A DNA stretch of 64,000 nucleotides from Clitopilus passeckerianus (GCA_944990035.1 CALYLX010000064.1:124001-188000), one strand, 5' to 3'. Counted from the first letter of the stretch, positions 11,691 to 23,329 are shown. A program made the numbers and translations. The notes: generated by a model not told the origin, from the letters alone.

Positions 11691-11923
11691 TTGCTTGACG
11701 AAATCTATGAATGAACAATTCCATCTTCAAGCTCAGAAACCGTAAGCCATAGGGCCGAATCTGTTTTTGAACTTAATGCACTTATTCGCTATTATACAGG
11801 TACGGTGTGGTATACATGAGCAGCATATAGAGTACTATTCCTTGATGTATCTTCCTTGAGAATGACTAGACATGAAAATTAGATATTAAAGCTAATGGAA
11901 TGAAATGATCCTCACCGTTAGCA

Positions 11924-12551
11924 TTACAACGGTCCCTGGGTGTGCGTAACCTTTCCTTCCAGGATCTGTTGGCCGTGCTCCTTCGTCTCGGACTACAACG
12001 GGACGTATGAGAAAGTATATCAAATGATGAGCCACGCCAGTACTCACGTTTCCGAGAAGAGTGCCTCTAGTTTTCTAGAGTGGCATGTTAGTTTCTGTGA
12101 TGGGTCGATCGAATGCTAGCCAACACACCTTGGCCACCCCAATAACTTGCTCTTTGAACGGCACTTTTCCTGATTCAGTCAGATTTGGATTCCTGGTGAC
12201 GACCTGAGGTTCTACAAATTCGCCCTCATGGACATGAACCTCACGCCCGTCGCCGGGTTGGGTAGAGGCTACAATAGCCCAAATCAGCTCTCCAATATTC
12301 TAAGTATAAAGAGAAAACATACCTTGCTGAGTAGCCGTATCCACGACAGTTGGTGGCGCCTGCTCACTGGGCCGCATAGTCCGAGGATAGCCTTCATATG
12401 CATGGTCGTGTTTGTGGCCGTGACCGGCTTGGGTCTCTGCCAAATGGGTAGCGCCACCGACGTTGCGCTGAGCATTGTCGGAAGGTGCGGAACCAACACC
12501 TGCTGCAGAGGCTGTTGTTATTTGATCAGTTCTTCCGCCGAAAGAAGTCAT
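11924..12551 (-). CDS. small hydrophilic protein of unknown function
   Basis: Four exons on the minus strand (12323-12551, 12129-12268, 12048-12074, 11924-11992) sum exactly to 155 codons, 154 aa. All introns have GT-AG ends of 54-55 nt. The protein is hydrophilic, with a His-rich stretch 'AGHGHKHDHAYEGYP'. Its C-terminal segment 'VPFKEQVIGVAKKTRGT' and 'ETKEHGQQILEGK' resembles short stress-type or CsbD-like hydrophilic proteins seen in basidiomycetes. No signal peptide or membrane segment is visible. I do not know its function; a stress-protectant role would be a guess. A transposon-like element begins 93 bp upstream of the ATG. Confidence 0.7.
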
Positions 12552-12636
12552 TGTTGTTGAAGATGATGTGGATAATTGGAGAAAGAGATAGCACTGCAGC
12601 TTGATTATATACGTTTCGAGGAGAAAGGAGGTGAAT

Positions 12637-12643
12637 GCTGACG
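12637..12643. repeat. left 7-bp target-site duplication (GCTGACG)
   Basis: GCTGACG immediately precedes the left terminal inverted repeat and recurs at 13946-13952 immediately after the right one. Confidence 0.65.
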
Positions 12644-13945
12644 CTCAGTAAAAAAGAAAGTCGGTGAAAATCAGTATTAGGTCATTCGAAGTCATGGTCT
12701 GGTCACATTTTTGCCTTTCCATCAGGGTCGTACCGCCTATCAACTATTTCGGCTGCTCTGCCGAGGTGAAGTTACGTTCACTCAGATGGAAGTCAATGAT
12801 AGTCAGAATGTGGTCAGTCATAGTCAGAATTTGGTCAGTCATAGTCGGAATTGCGCCGTCTATAGTCAGTCCAGTTATTGTGGTCTTTCTCGTTGATAAG
12901 CACCCCACAACCGCTCTGCATACTGAACTGGATTGACTATGTACAATATACACTAATTAGTTGGCCCTTGCAAGGTCCTACATCTTGGAAATAGTCTAGC
13001 TTCGATGACGGATTCGGAATGCGTGTATGGAGATGTTGCCTGAGTAGGCAGGTAGAGTTCTTTTGCCCTGGCAGAGATTCATATTATTGAAGGCAGTCAG
13101 GAATACTCGGATCGAAGGCATCATCATGTATTGGGAATATATGTGTTAACTTCCAAGTCTGAGCCTCATCGACTGGCGGTCTTGATTTCTGCTAAGTCCT
13201 TCGGCGATCACCGACATCACGTGCTTTGACAATACTTGTCGCGTCGCTTGTTCCGAGTCTTCCTCCTTCTCCTCCTGCTCGGTTGTCCTCTGCTGGCTGC
13301 GGTACCCTCATAGGAAAACGAACGGCCTCATAATGTTTGGTAAGTTACCCTACTTATCTACTCATGCTCCTCCAACTCAGACTAAACTGAAGAGGTTTTC
13401 AGAACCAGGGAGTATCGTTGGACCGGACAGCACTGAAGGACCAATATCCATTTGCGAGTCCAGGAAGGAGTCGGAACTACCCAATGGAAGGGCCTCCTGT
13501 GAGTGTGTGCCCATTTTACTTGACCTTTTATTGACCGTCCTCCAAACCGGCTCTCACAGGATCCCCTCATTGGATTTTCCTTAACCAAATGTATTACTCT
13601 ACAGCCCTCTAGATATGATCGTGTATTGTAGCGTAGTTTGGAATAAAAGGGTTTTCCAAATATTCAATAGACCGAAATAACGCCAGCTGGCAACTGAAAG
13701 CGGCTCAAAATATCTGACTAGAGAATGACTAGCATCATGACCGAGATCTGACTGTCTTGACCATTCACTGACCGTTGGCGGCTGAAGCGGAATCAATCGG
13801 AATCAGGGTCATCAGTTATGAGAGTTACTAACCGAAATATAGTCATTATTCTAGTCAGTACGAAGTATCAAAAAACGACATTTTACAACCATCAGTCAAT
13901 CACGACCGTCCAGTGACCAAGCACTGACTTTTCCTTTTTACTGAG
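12644..13945. mobile_element. 1.3-kb terminal-inverted-repeat element, non-autonomous
   Basis: The left end reads CTCAGTAAAAAAGAAAGTCG. The right end is its near-perfect inverted complement, differing by one substitution and a one-base indel. Both ends abut GCTGACG. There is no transposase-length open frame. A 21-bp tandem repeat at 12791-12873 and many GTCA/AGTC motifs near both ends resemble subterminal binding repeats of cut-and-paste elements. hAT elements make 8-bp duplications, so the 7-bp site leaves the family open. The element sits upstream of the 154-aa protein gene and could influence it. Confidence 0.68.
12791..12873. repeat. 21-bp tandem repeat, about 3-4 copies
   Basis: The unit is variants of 'TCAGTCATAGTCAGAAT' plus four further bases. 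It lies inside the left part of the inverted-repeat element and is imperfect between copies. Confidence 0.6.
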
Positions 13946-13952
13946 GCTGACG
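13946..13952. repeat. right 7-bp target-site duplication (GCTGACG)
   Basis: Identical to 12637-12643 and directly adjacent to the right terminal inverted repeat. Confidence 0.65.
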
Positions 13953-14071
13953 TCATGAACCAAGTCGGCTACGTCATTGAGTTATTTCCAAATTCTGCAT
14001 GTACAAGTAATTGGGCGCTTACCGTTTAACTTTAAGCGCCCTTCTCACTCAAGGTGGGGACATCCCAGGGT

Positions 14072-16397
14072 TCAGCGCTCATCGTCAATTGTTCCATCCA
14101 GCAGACCGTGAAGACGTTCCGATTCCATTCGTCGTAAATTTGGGCTAGCCCCTTGGACTACTCGGTCAAAGTCGATGATAAAGGGAATCCCCTCTTCGTT
14201 GACGGTCAGATTGACAGGCCTGATATCACAATGCCGTACCCCCGCATCGTGGATACTCCGTAAGATCTCTGCAAATCTCTCCCTATGTACTTCAAGTTAG
14301 AAATCGATCTTAATCAATACAAAATACGTTACCTTTCTTCATCAGAGAAATATTTCTTGGGTCGAGCACCTCGGTGTACTTGATACGAAATACTTTCTCC
14401 GACATCTTGCATGACCATGGCCAAGGTCCTCGTTTCGACGTCTTGAAACATGCCGAAGACTGCTGGTATACCACGTACACCGAAGGAATGGAGATGCTGG
14501 TAGGTCTTCGCCTGGTGCTTCAACCTGACCCGTTGCAAAGGCTCATAGCCTAGCTTTACCACTACTTTGCATTCCAGTTTTTCGGGACCAAAAAGGACTA
14601 GAGTGGCTTTGTGGACATCTCATGTTTCACCCGTAGCTATCCTCGAGTTCATCGTGGCCAGCATATAGTGACTGTAATCAATCTCTGTTTCTTTGCGGCG
14701 TTTTTCTCCAAGTCAAAGCAAAGAAGATGGTGCAGGTGATCGTAGAATTCTTGTGCGAAACTGCATTAGAAGTAGAGAACGCGTAGCCGTCTGCTCTAAG
14801 AACCCGTGTAAGAGCAAGACAGTTAAATCTTTGCAGATAAAGGTTGAAGGAAAGGCACCTTTATCTCCGCATGCTTTTGTGCGAATCTAGAAGTCCAGCT
14901 TCGTGTTTTTGGATGAGACCGAGGACGAAATCTTCCTGTCGAAGAGTTTTTGTCGCGGCGACACATCTGTCCTTGGGAAGACAGGTGCTTGGCTAAGCAA
15001 GCTAGATCAACAGCTCTCCCAGGATGGGGGCGGAATAAAATCCATACCACGGGCTCCTCCTGCCTTGCCTCCTACTTTCCAATGCGACTTTCGTAGTTGT
15101 CTTCTCCCCAACCCTCTGCCTTTCGCGGTCCAAAACATCCTCAAGAATGCACATGAAAAGGCCAACGTGCAATTTACTATACTCACAAGTATTCTCTGCA
15201 TCATTGGGATTTATAGTGTCAGTCAAATAAAGCGTTTGACTGCCACGATGGCGGAATCCAATTCGTTGGGATCGACCTGAGTGGAGAACGATAAACGTCG
15301 CGTTTATTTCGACCGCTCGATACCAGGCCTGTAATATTATGTCATGAGCCAGATATCACGGACGTTGGGGATAGCATATAACTTACGTGCTGAATTATGG
15401 AAGCTGGAGTCGCCTTTGGCCGAGTTCCAGGCGCTGGCGCTTGAGTACCTTGTGGGACTGTAACCATAAGTGTTTCGACGAATTGCTCTTCCAATTTTCG
15501 TTTTCGGGGAAGAAGTTCGGGTTGCCGTTCAGAGGAAGCTTTGACTTGCGGGAGGGCATCGCGTTTTCGTAGTCCTGAGAAGTCCGAAGATTCTTGATCT
15601 GCCCTTGGAGCACTGGCAGGAGGCGAGACACTGTTGATAAAATCCGACAGGGGGACTCCCCATGGTGTTTCCAAAGCATCATTTGCAATTTCTATCGGGT
15701 CCTCATGTTTAGGGAAACCGATGGTGATAGGTCCTATCAAAGGAAACTCATCATCCCTTGCCAATTTATCAATCCCTTTGAATAGTTCCTCTGTCTCTGA
15801 ATTGGTCGCAAAAACGTGCCACATGCACAGTTTCGGATTCCCAGCTACAGCTCTCCTGAGAAGACGCGCTGTCTCAGGTTCTATCGAGTTCCAAGTCTGT
15901 GCAGGCAAGTTAGACTCTTTTAAGTCCAGTATGGCCGTGTAGTCTTCATTGAACACATTGCACGACAAGCTGAAAGTGGCGTCTCGATTTTGCCATTTGA
16001 GAGCGGTTGACCAGGAAGGTGAATCTTGGTGCAGGACATGGCGCAAAACTTCCCGTGGTCCAGATGTAGCTGTTTGCGACTGACATTGCATCACAATCGG
16101 GAGGTGACGTTACGATAATACTCGGAAACATGCCAGACTTCGAGGGCATGTTCGGTTTTTCTGCCTCAAAGGCGGCAAGGGCTTTGTCAAAGACGCTCAT
16201 AATGTCATTTTTGAGGGATGGCATATTTTTATGGATTTCAGCAATAGATCCTCCGCCAGATGCTGTTCGTGAAATGGGAGAAATGGTACGTCGACATGGC
16301 ATTGCGAGGGATCTTCAGGATGAGGGTCTAAAGAGAGGGGCGGAGTGAATTTGAGTAACTTCTGAATTTCTGAGCGAATTTCTTCGTAAGATGCCAT
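14072..16397 (-). CDS. kinase-like protein, basidiomycete type (structure unresolved, possibly broken)
   Basis: A run of minus-strand exons best read as one gene. The N-terminus 'MASYEEIRSEIQKLL' starts at 16397. A middle section contains 'AWYRAVEINATFIVL' joined to 'IGFRHRGSQTLYLTD' and 'SKLHVGLFMCILEDVLDR', an arrangement I associate with basidiomycete kinase-like proteins. The C-terminal part (14072-14562) has 'VVVKLGYEPLQR' (candidate ATP-binding Lys), 'GIPAVFGMFQDVE', 'GVRHCDIRPVNL' (catalytic-loop Asp and Asn) and 'PFIIDFDRV' (DFD in place of DFG). The last intron restores 'SDEERERFAEIL'. An in-frame TGA at 14620-14622 lies where the Gly-rich loop is expected ('ATGET*DVHKATL'), and a frame change near 16300 is unexplained. 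Either further introns or decay is possible. The substrate is unknown. Confidence 0.5.
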
Positions 16398-16777
16398 CGA
16401 CGGTGAGGCCGTTGTTATTCGTGAAATTCCAACCAGTTAGAGGCTACCTCGAGACTGAAATGAACCGAATTGTTGGGTTCCCGTCTCCACGGCCACACTC
16501 CAAGAGAGAATCTGTATGGCTGCCGAACCACGTCTGGCACAATTGACGTCGTACTTGACGATGGGGAGGCTAAAAGAAAGCACTGGTTTGTATTTGACTA
16601 TATCTTTTCTATAGGATAGGAGGGGAGAATAATAGGAGATCGTGACATCATCAATATAGTTTGCTACATATATCATTCAGTCGTTGGCAAATAGTTAGTT
16701 GCGCTACGACCCGCAGGAAGGAGCCATTGGTAGCGTCCATTGAAGTATAAATCTCGTTAGCAGCTTGAGAGTCCATG

Positions 16778-18563
16778 TTAATAGTACTCGAGAGTCTCTG
16801 CACCCATCCCAGTACCGTCGGGTAACCATGAGTCGGTGGTTAGTTGAATTGGAATAACTTGACGGAGCTCCCAGAAGGGGCATTTCTGCGGGTCGAAGGG
16901 AATCATCGAGAAGAGGATACAGTCCTGTGTCATTCGACATGAGTAAAAGAGGTCTATGGGCCGTTCGGAAGAAAGAGTACCTTGACGGTCAAGCCATGTG
17001 CTTTGAAACCAGATACCCTCACGGATTGAGCAATATTGATTTCCCCAGAAAATGCCACCCAAGCCGCCCCATCGCCCTTGATACCAGTCAGTATCAATCT
17101 TGGACGAGGGACTGAATCCGACAAACCGAATGTCTAAAATGCCCGCCTCCAATCATATCTGTATGCCACATCTCGGTTCTCGAACTGGTGTGGAATGCAT
17201 TCCTATCCCATTATCAATAAGGGCGTAGGGACGATGATGACGGAGGGTTATCAGACCTTGAATCAATGCTGGACTGCCTCATCACCTCTATCTTCATCGG
17301 GCTCTTCGCTCCCATCCTTGATCCCTGCGGCGACACGGGGCCAAAAGGCACAAACGCAGATAACGCCCTCGGGTTTCCTTCCAGCGTCAAATGAAACGGG
17401 ATCTGTTGGGAAATACTATACACCCTCGACGAGGGCAAGTAGAGTTTAGTCTGGATCCCTTGCCCTTGACCGAGCTTGGAGCCGATCTCGTACTTATGGA
17501 TTGACCACTCCGAAGTATCGCAATGAAATCCCGACCGTCCGAGACGTAGACGTGGTGGGAGAGATACGGCTGGCCGGGTCCGCGGGAGGTAATTGAATGG
17601 GATTCGGATGACCCTGTACGATGATGGAGATCATGAGAGTACATTCGTCAGATAGATATAATATTACGCACGTAGTACCCGGGCTCATTTTGAGGATGTT
17701 GGATTTGACAGAATTGACGAGAGGAGATAGGGCGGAGGGTGTGCGCTGTATGGTGGCACTGATAAAGTACTATATGATGAACAGAGCAGAGCAAACAGAA
17801 CATCAGATCAGTAGAAAGAGAAGGAAGGACGATAGTTTACATCGATCGTTGCAGTAAATCCGGGCAGGCCAGATAGCTTCACGTCGAATGTCGGCGGAAG
17901 AGGCTGTTGTGGGTGTTTTAAACGTCGGCAGACGAACGGCAGAGATGGCTAACATGGCACGTACATAGTTCTTGCCTTCTCTATCAAATGTAGTCGGCAG
18001 GTTCATTGTAAAAGATAGTGAGGGAGGACACGCGGATGCCCCAGCCGACCCAACGGGCCAAAGAACCTGCGAATTCAAACACAGCTTGGCAGAACTCGAT
18101 CCATCCTCAGCTACTTCTCTCAGTTTTAGCCGACCTTCGACCTATGAACGATGATGATGGGCCAAAAGATAAGAGGTGGCAGTCAGACCAAGTTCAAATG
18201 TGCCAAGAAAGGAAAGGCGCCCGACGGGGCGGCAAGAGCGGCCCAGCATGAACAATGTGCCGTGCTTACCTTGATTTCAACACTAACAACGGTGTCCGGC
18301 CTCTGGACCTCCACGACACCCTCCACGCAGCCCTGGACACCATACACAGGTGTATCGATCCCAGGTTCTTGCGCAGTCAAGGTCAAACGCGCGTCTCCGC
18401 CCTTCGATGTTTGAGAGTAGCTCCCTCGAGGGCGCGGGCGGGGACCTTCCGCTAGAGCAATGCGTCTTTCATATTCAGGAGGCTCGGCAGAGTAAGATGG
18501 TACCTGTGTCGACGTCGTCGCAGGAGGAGGAGGGTAGTACGACGGAAGACGGGGCATCGACAT
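16778..18563 (-). CDS. arrestin-like protein
   Basis: Fungal arrestin-domain protein, a class that typically links membrane cargo to ubiquitin ligases. Exon 1 is 18270-18563 ('MSMPRLPSYYPPPP...YSAEPPEYERR'), followed by a 128-nt intron. Exons 17965-18141, 17841-17903 and 17672-17769 come next, and later ones reach the stop at 16778. The tract 'GYVEGVVEV'-like region, 'FTMNLPTTFDREGKNY', 'PLPPTFDVKLSGLPGF', 'QQIPFHLTLEGNPRAL' and 'GFKAHGLTVKDCILFSM' follow the order of an arrestin N/C fold. The Pro/Tyr-rich N-terminus, with 'PPEYE', could serve as an interaction site. Donor GTGCGT at 17671 was chosen to restore 'SPGTTVIRIPFNYLP'. The later exon borders are approximate. Confidence 0.68.
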
Positions 18564-19699
18564 CGTCGAGTCAGGGACTTATGCCCGGAGATGGGAAGGA
18601 GAGTGAGGGGAGTGAGGGAGATTCGGATCGTCAAGATCCACGAAGAGATAGATGGGTCGAGTCCAATCCGAGGTAGGTATATGATATGGGGGAGCGGGTT
18701 ACGCCTCGTATGTGTGTAAATAGGTTGCCCACGGTAATCACCCTTGAAGAACCCTTGACGGATCTGTAGAAGCGTTGACGCCGATGCCCCATGTTGTGTA
18801 TGTACTTACCACATAGGCACACTGCAACAGGCTGCTATATTGTTCCACCCCCACCCACCAGTGACCAGTCACCCAGGAGCGATGATGAGTGATCGAGTGT
18901 CCATGCACCCAGCCACCACGGGCGGTACAGCCTCGGCAACCATCGGCTCTACAGGCACTCTTCGGCCTGTGGCAGGTTAACAGGTATGGTAGCATGTAGC
19001 ATGTGCACGGATCGTTAACAGATGAGAATGGATGCACCATATGGGCCACGCTGAGTCAACCGCCGGAGGGAAATCAACGCATGCTCGGAGGAGGGGATAA
19101 TTGTATGCCAGTCTGACCAGAGTTGCAACGAATGTCGCCCAGAATATTGCAACCGTGAGCGTGGTCCAACTCCACAGCGAAGGGTGAGTGTGATTTGCCC
19201 AAGAAATGAATCAAGGGTAACCAGACCGAGTGTCCTGTACCAATATTAACGTCCAGAGATGACAGCGGTGATCATGATCTTGTCCTGACAGCATTGAACT
19301 CGGTTGAACTCGGCTAATTTTGCCGTCAACAACGCGTCTCGCGTACCAGCTGCGAACCTAACTCGCCATGCCTCCCTTGCACTACGCACATTGTTCATTG
19401 GGTTCTCGATGTCGAGAAGCCAAAGATTTTTTGACAGTACCAAATGCAACTGCTAAGGTTACCCCAGAAACACGCATGGCAAGTACCAAGGCAGCGCTAC
19501 TACCACCACATTGACACTCAACTGATTTTAATTGATTAGACTCGGAAAATGATATGGATTAAAGTTCTAGAAGTACAACGGTACAGATGGTGGTATGTAT
19601 GTATAAACGATGTGGCAGATGATAGGAAATTGCAGAGCAATCAACAGAAGAGAGCATAAGACGTATCCAGAATCAAGAAAACAGCGAGAATGAACGAGT
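18564..19699. other. intergenic, no gene seen
   Basis: About 1.1 kb between two minus-strand genes. Only short frames on both strands, none with a recognisable motif or coherent splice chain. It contains the promoter of the arrestin-like gene and the 3' end of RNR1. Confidence 0.5.
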
Positions 19700-22600
19700 T
19701 CATGCGGAACACATCAAACACGCCTCCTTATTCTCTATGGAGCACTGAAGCTTGGCCTCCTCGTACTCGCGCTCCTTCTGCCGCACCAGAGCAGCAGCGA
19801 ACTCCGGGTCAGCTTCAGCCGCCTTCCTAGTCTTCTCATCGAGGTCCAACGCAGCGAGAGCCTCTTCTAAAGACTTGCCGGTCGAAGAAGAAGCGGGAGC
19901 TTGTGAGGTCGACGGTGTGCTCGTGCTAGCTTCAGCTGGAGCTGCAACCGTAGGGACAGACGATACAGTGGGTACCGCAGGGGTCGAAGGCGTAGAAGGT
20001 GTTGGGGTAGGCAAGCCTGAGGCCTTGTTGGTCGCAGGCGGGCGTTGCTGTTGAGTCTTGGCAGTCTTCAAGAGACTCTGATCGACAGTGAACTGGATCG
20101 CTTGTGCAGCTGGCCTCGTGCGGAGGTAGTACATGCCGGTCTTTAATCCCTTCTTCCAGCCGTAGAAATGCATACTGGTCAGCTGGCCAGTGGTTGGCGC
20201 GGACAAGTGGACATTCAGGCTCTGGCTCTGGCAAATGTAAGCACCACGATCGGCAGCGAGATCGATAACCTTCTTCTGACTGATCTCCCAGACGGTCTTG
20301 TAGATGGCCTTGGTATCATCGGGGATGTTTGGAATGTTCTGGATGGAACCATTGTGGGCGATGATCATGTTCTTCATGTTGTCATCCCAAAGGCCGAGGT
20401 CGACCAGCTCGCGGAGCAACCAAGGACAAACGACCTGGAACTCGCCAGCAAGCACACGGCGGGTATAGATGTTGCTGATAGGAAACGACTAAGTTTTACA
20501 ATCGCTGTCAAATTTGTGGATTTAACATACCTCGTGTAAGGTTCGAAGCATTCGTTAAAGCCGAGAATCTGACTGGTGGAGGCAGTCGGCATGGGTGCAG
20601 TCAGGAGGGAATTACGGATCCCGGTGCGTTGAACCTTCTCCTTGAGCGAAGCCCAATCCCAAAGACTGCTGGGAGTAACGCCCCAAAGATCAAATTGAAG
20701 TTGACCTTGGGAAGCAGGGCTACCTTGGAAGGTCTCATAAGGACCATCCTTCTCCGCAATCTCGGCGCTGGCCTCGAGGGCAGCGTGGTAGATGGTTTCG
20801 AAGATCTGCAGGTTGAGCTCCTTGGCAGCTGGAGAGTCGAATGGCATGCGTAGGGCCATGAAGGTATCGGCAAGCCCGTTCACACCGATACCGATGGGGC
20901 GGTGACGCATGTTTGATCGGCGAGCCTCCTCAATTGGGTAGTAGTTGACATCGATGATTCGGTTCAGGTTGAATGCAACGGCCTTGGTGACTTCATGCAA
21001 CTTGTTGAAGTCATACTTCCCATTGACAATGAACGAGGGGAGGGCTAGAGAGGCGAGATTGCAGACAGCGGTCTCATCGGGGGAGGAATATTCGATGATC
21101 TCCGTGCAGAGATTGGAGGACTTGATGGTACCAAGATTCTTCTGGTTGGATTTGGCTTTGGTTAACGGATTAGCAGCCGCTACATCAACGTGCCGTAAAA
21201 TTTCTCACCATTCGCAGAGTCTTTGTAGCACATGAACGGGCCGCCAGTCTCAATCTGGGCTTCAAGGATAGCATACCACAGCTTCTGAGCGGGAATAGTC
21301 TTCCGCTGACGACCTTCCTTCTCGTACTTCAGGAACAGAGCTTCAAACTCCTCGCCGTGAACCTCGTGGAGACCCGGAGCCTCGTTCGGACAGAACAGAG
21401 ACCAGTCACCGCCGGACTCGACACGCCTCATGCTAATAAAAAGAAACCATCAGCTATCAGTCACAAGATGAAAGCAGGTGGCACATACAATAGGTCAGGG
21501 ATCCACAGAGCATAGAAAAGATCTCGGGCGCGAGCTTCTTCCTTGCCGTGATTTTTCCTGAGGTCAATGAACTCAAAGATATCGGCATGCCAAGGCTCGA
21601 TATAGATGGCGAAAGCACCAGGTCGCTTGTTACCACCTTGATCGACATATCGTGCGGTAGCATCATAGGCACGGAGCATCGGGACGATACCGTTGGAGTA
21701 GCCGTTAGTACCTGCGATGTATGACCTGGAGATGAAATCAGAATGGAGATGAGGAACGACAGAACGCCTGAACGAACCCTGTAGCACGGATGCAATGAAT
21801 GCTAAGGCCAATGCCACCGGCAGTCTTGCTAATCATGGCACAGTTCTTGAGGGTGTCGTAGATGCCCTCAATGGAGTCATCCTTCATACAAACGAGGAAG
21901 CATGAACTGAGTTGAGGGTGGGGAGTGCCGGCGTTGAAGAGAGTTGGGGAAGCATGCGTGAAATAACGTTCGGACATCAAGTTGTAAGTCTCGATGACGC
22001 GCTCAATATCGGATCCGTGTATGCCAACAGCCACACGCATGATCATATGCTGTGGGCGCTCCGCGACGCGTCCGTTGATGCGAAGGAGGTAAGACCGTTC
22101 CAAAGTCTTGAAGCCGAAGCTAGGTAGAACATGAATCTGTCAGAGAAGAACGATCATCTAGCATATTGTAGGCTCACTAGTTGTAGGTAAAATCGCGGTT
22201 ATAGATGATGGCCGAATCCAATGCTTCAGCGTGTTCGCGAACAACCTTGTATGTCTCTTCTGAGATCATACCAGCGGGTCGGCCATTCTTGGGATTAACT
22301 AGAGTACAGCAATGAGTTCGAAGCCAATATGGACGGGAAGTCAACTCACCATATTCATAAAGATCCTTGATGACTTGGGAGAAGTTTTTCTTCGTTTCTT
22401 TGTGTAAGTTCGAGATAGCTATCCTCGCAGCAAGAACTGCGTAGTCGGGATGCTTGGTAGTGAGATATGCAGCAGTCTCAGCGGCAAGGTTCTTACAAAT
22501 TGTCAAGACGCGTCGTAAGAGATTAACGAAGCCATGCTCACATCTAGCTCAACAGTGGTTACGCCTTGATAGACGCCCTGTACGACCTTCTGCGTGACTC

Positions 22601-22954
22601 TGATATAGAGCATGAGTGTTTTGCCTATGAAATGAAAGTCAAGACACATACTCGATGGGATTCACGTAGTTCAGGTCAAGGCCATAGCATAGCTTCTCGA
22701 TTCTTGCTGTAATCTATGAGAGGAATCATCAGCAACGCGTTCAGCGCGACAAACGCGTACTTCGATCTAACCTTATCAAACTGAACGCGTTCCTTACGTC
22801 TGGGAGAGAGAGGGAGTGAGATATAGCCAATGCTGACGCGTATAGGCGCGTCGTCAAAGAACGTACCCGTCTACAAGGCCGGAAGCAATCAGGAACTGTG
22901 ATCTCTCGGACGATATGATGTAGGCTCACCTCGTTTGAAGACAAAAGCCGCCAT
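19700..22954 (-). CDS. RNR1: Ribonucleoside-diphosphate reductase large subunit
   Basis: Class Ia ribonucleotide reductase large subunit, which reduces NDPs to dNDPs with the small subunit in the cytosol. Exons begin 22930-22954, then 22867-22870 (4 nt), 22772-22799, 22652-22713, 22542-22599 and 22350-22491, and continue to 19700; about 870 aa. Conserved parts include the N-terminal ATP cone ('[20 protein letters not shown]'), '[10 protein letters not shown]' with the redox Cys, and '[23 protein letters not shown]' with the catalytic Asn/Cys/Glu and second redox Cys. '[18 protein letters not shown]' and '[17 protein letters not shown]' follow. The C-terminus 'EACLMCSA' is the mobile C-x-x-C tail that re-reduces the active site. 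A Pro/Thr/Ser/Ala-rich linker of roughly 70 residues precedes the tail. ACGCGT boxes cluster around the first exons. Confidence 0.96.
22508..22841. promoter_or_regulatory. cluster of ACGCGT (MCB-type) boxes
   Basis: ACGCGT occurs at 22508-22513, 22735-22740, 22753-22758, 22785-22790 (coding) and 22836-22841, with a related GCGCGT just after the last. Most lie in introns 2-5 of RNR1. ACGCGT is the core bound by MBF (Mbp1-Swi6) at G1/S genes, and RNR1 is a classic target in yeasts. Use of these sites here is inferred. Confidence 0.55.
22867..22870 (-). other. RNR1: 4-nt microexon of RNR1
   Basis: ACGG flanked by TTGTAG on one side and GTACGT on the other. It supplies the bases that turn 'FKR' plus 'RKERV' into the conserved 'FKRDGRKERV'. 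Confidence 0.7.
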
Positions 22955-23329
22955 CGCAGTAAAGATGAACTCCTCTTAGATTACTATTAGAGGAGAGATA
23001 TTATAGAGATGGTGGAGGTCGGTGAAGAAATCTGAGGGCACGCCGCGCTCACGTTTTATTAAGTGGTGACTAAGCAAGTGGCCGCCATATGCCGAAACTT
23101 ACGCGGGGCTGGTAATTGCTCGACTCGAAATATTAATCAGAACGAGTCGAGCCGGAATTGAGAGGGGAATGACCCCCAAGGATTAGCTTTACTCGTAGTC
23201 TTGTCCACGTAGATATTTAAAATGCCTCTTTAAGCATCATAAACCCCAAATACCCAACGAGTATCTCTGCGATCGTTTAATCAGGTGTTGCAGCTGATTG
23301 CATAACGATAATGTGATAATCGCGACGCG

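Noticed and set aside
16437..16676. 79-codon minus-strand frame between the kinase-like and arrestin-like genes
   Set aside because: No motif, no extension by splicing, and codon content like non-coding sequence.
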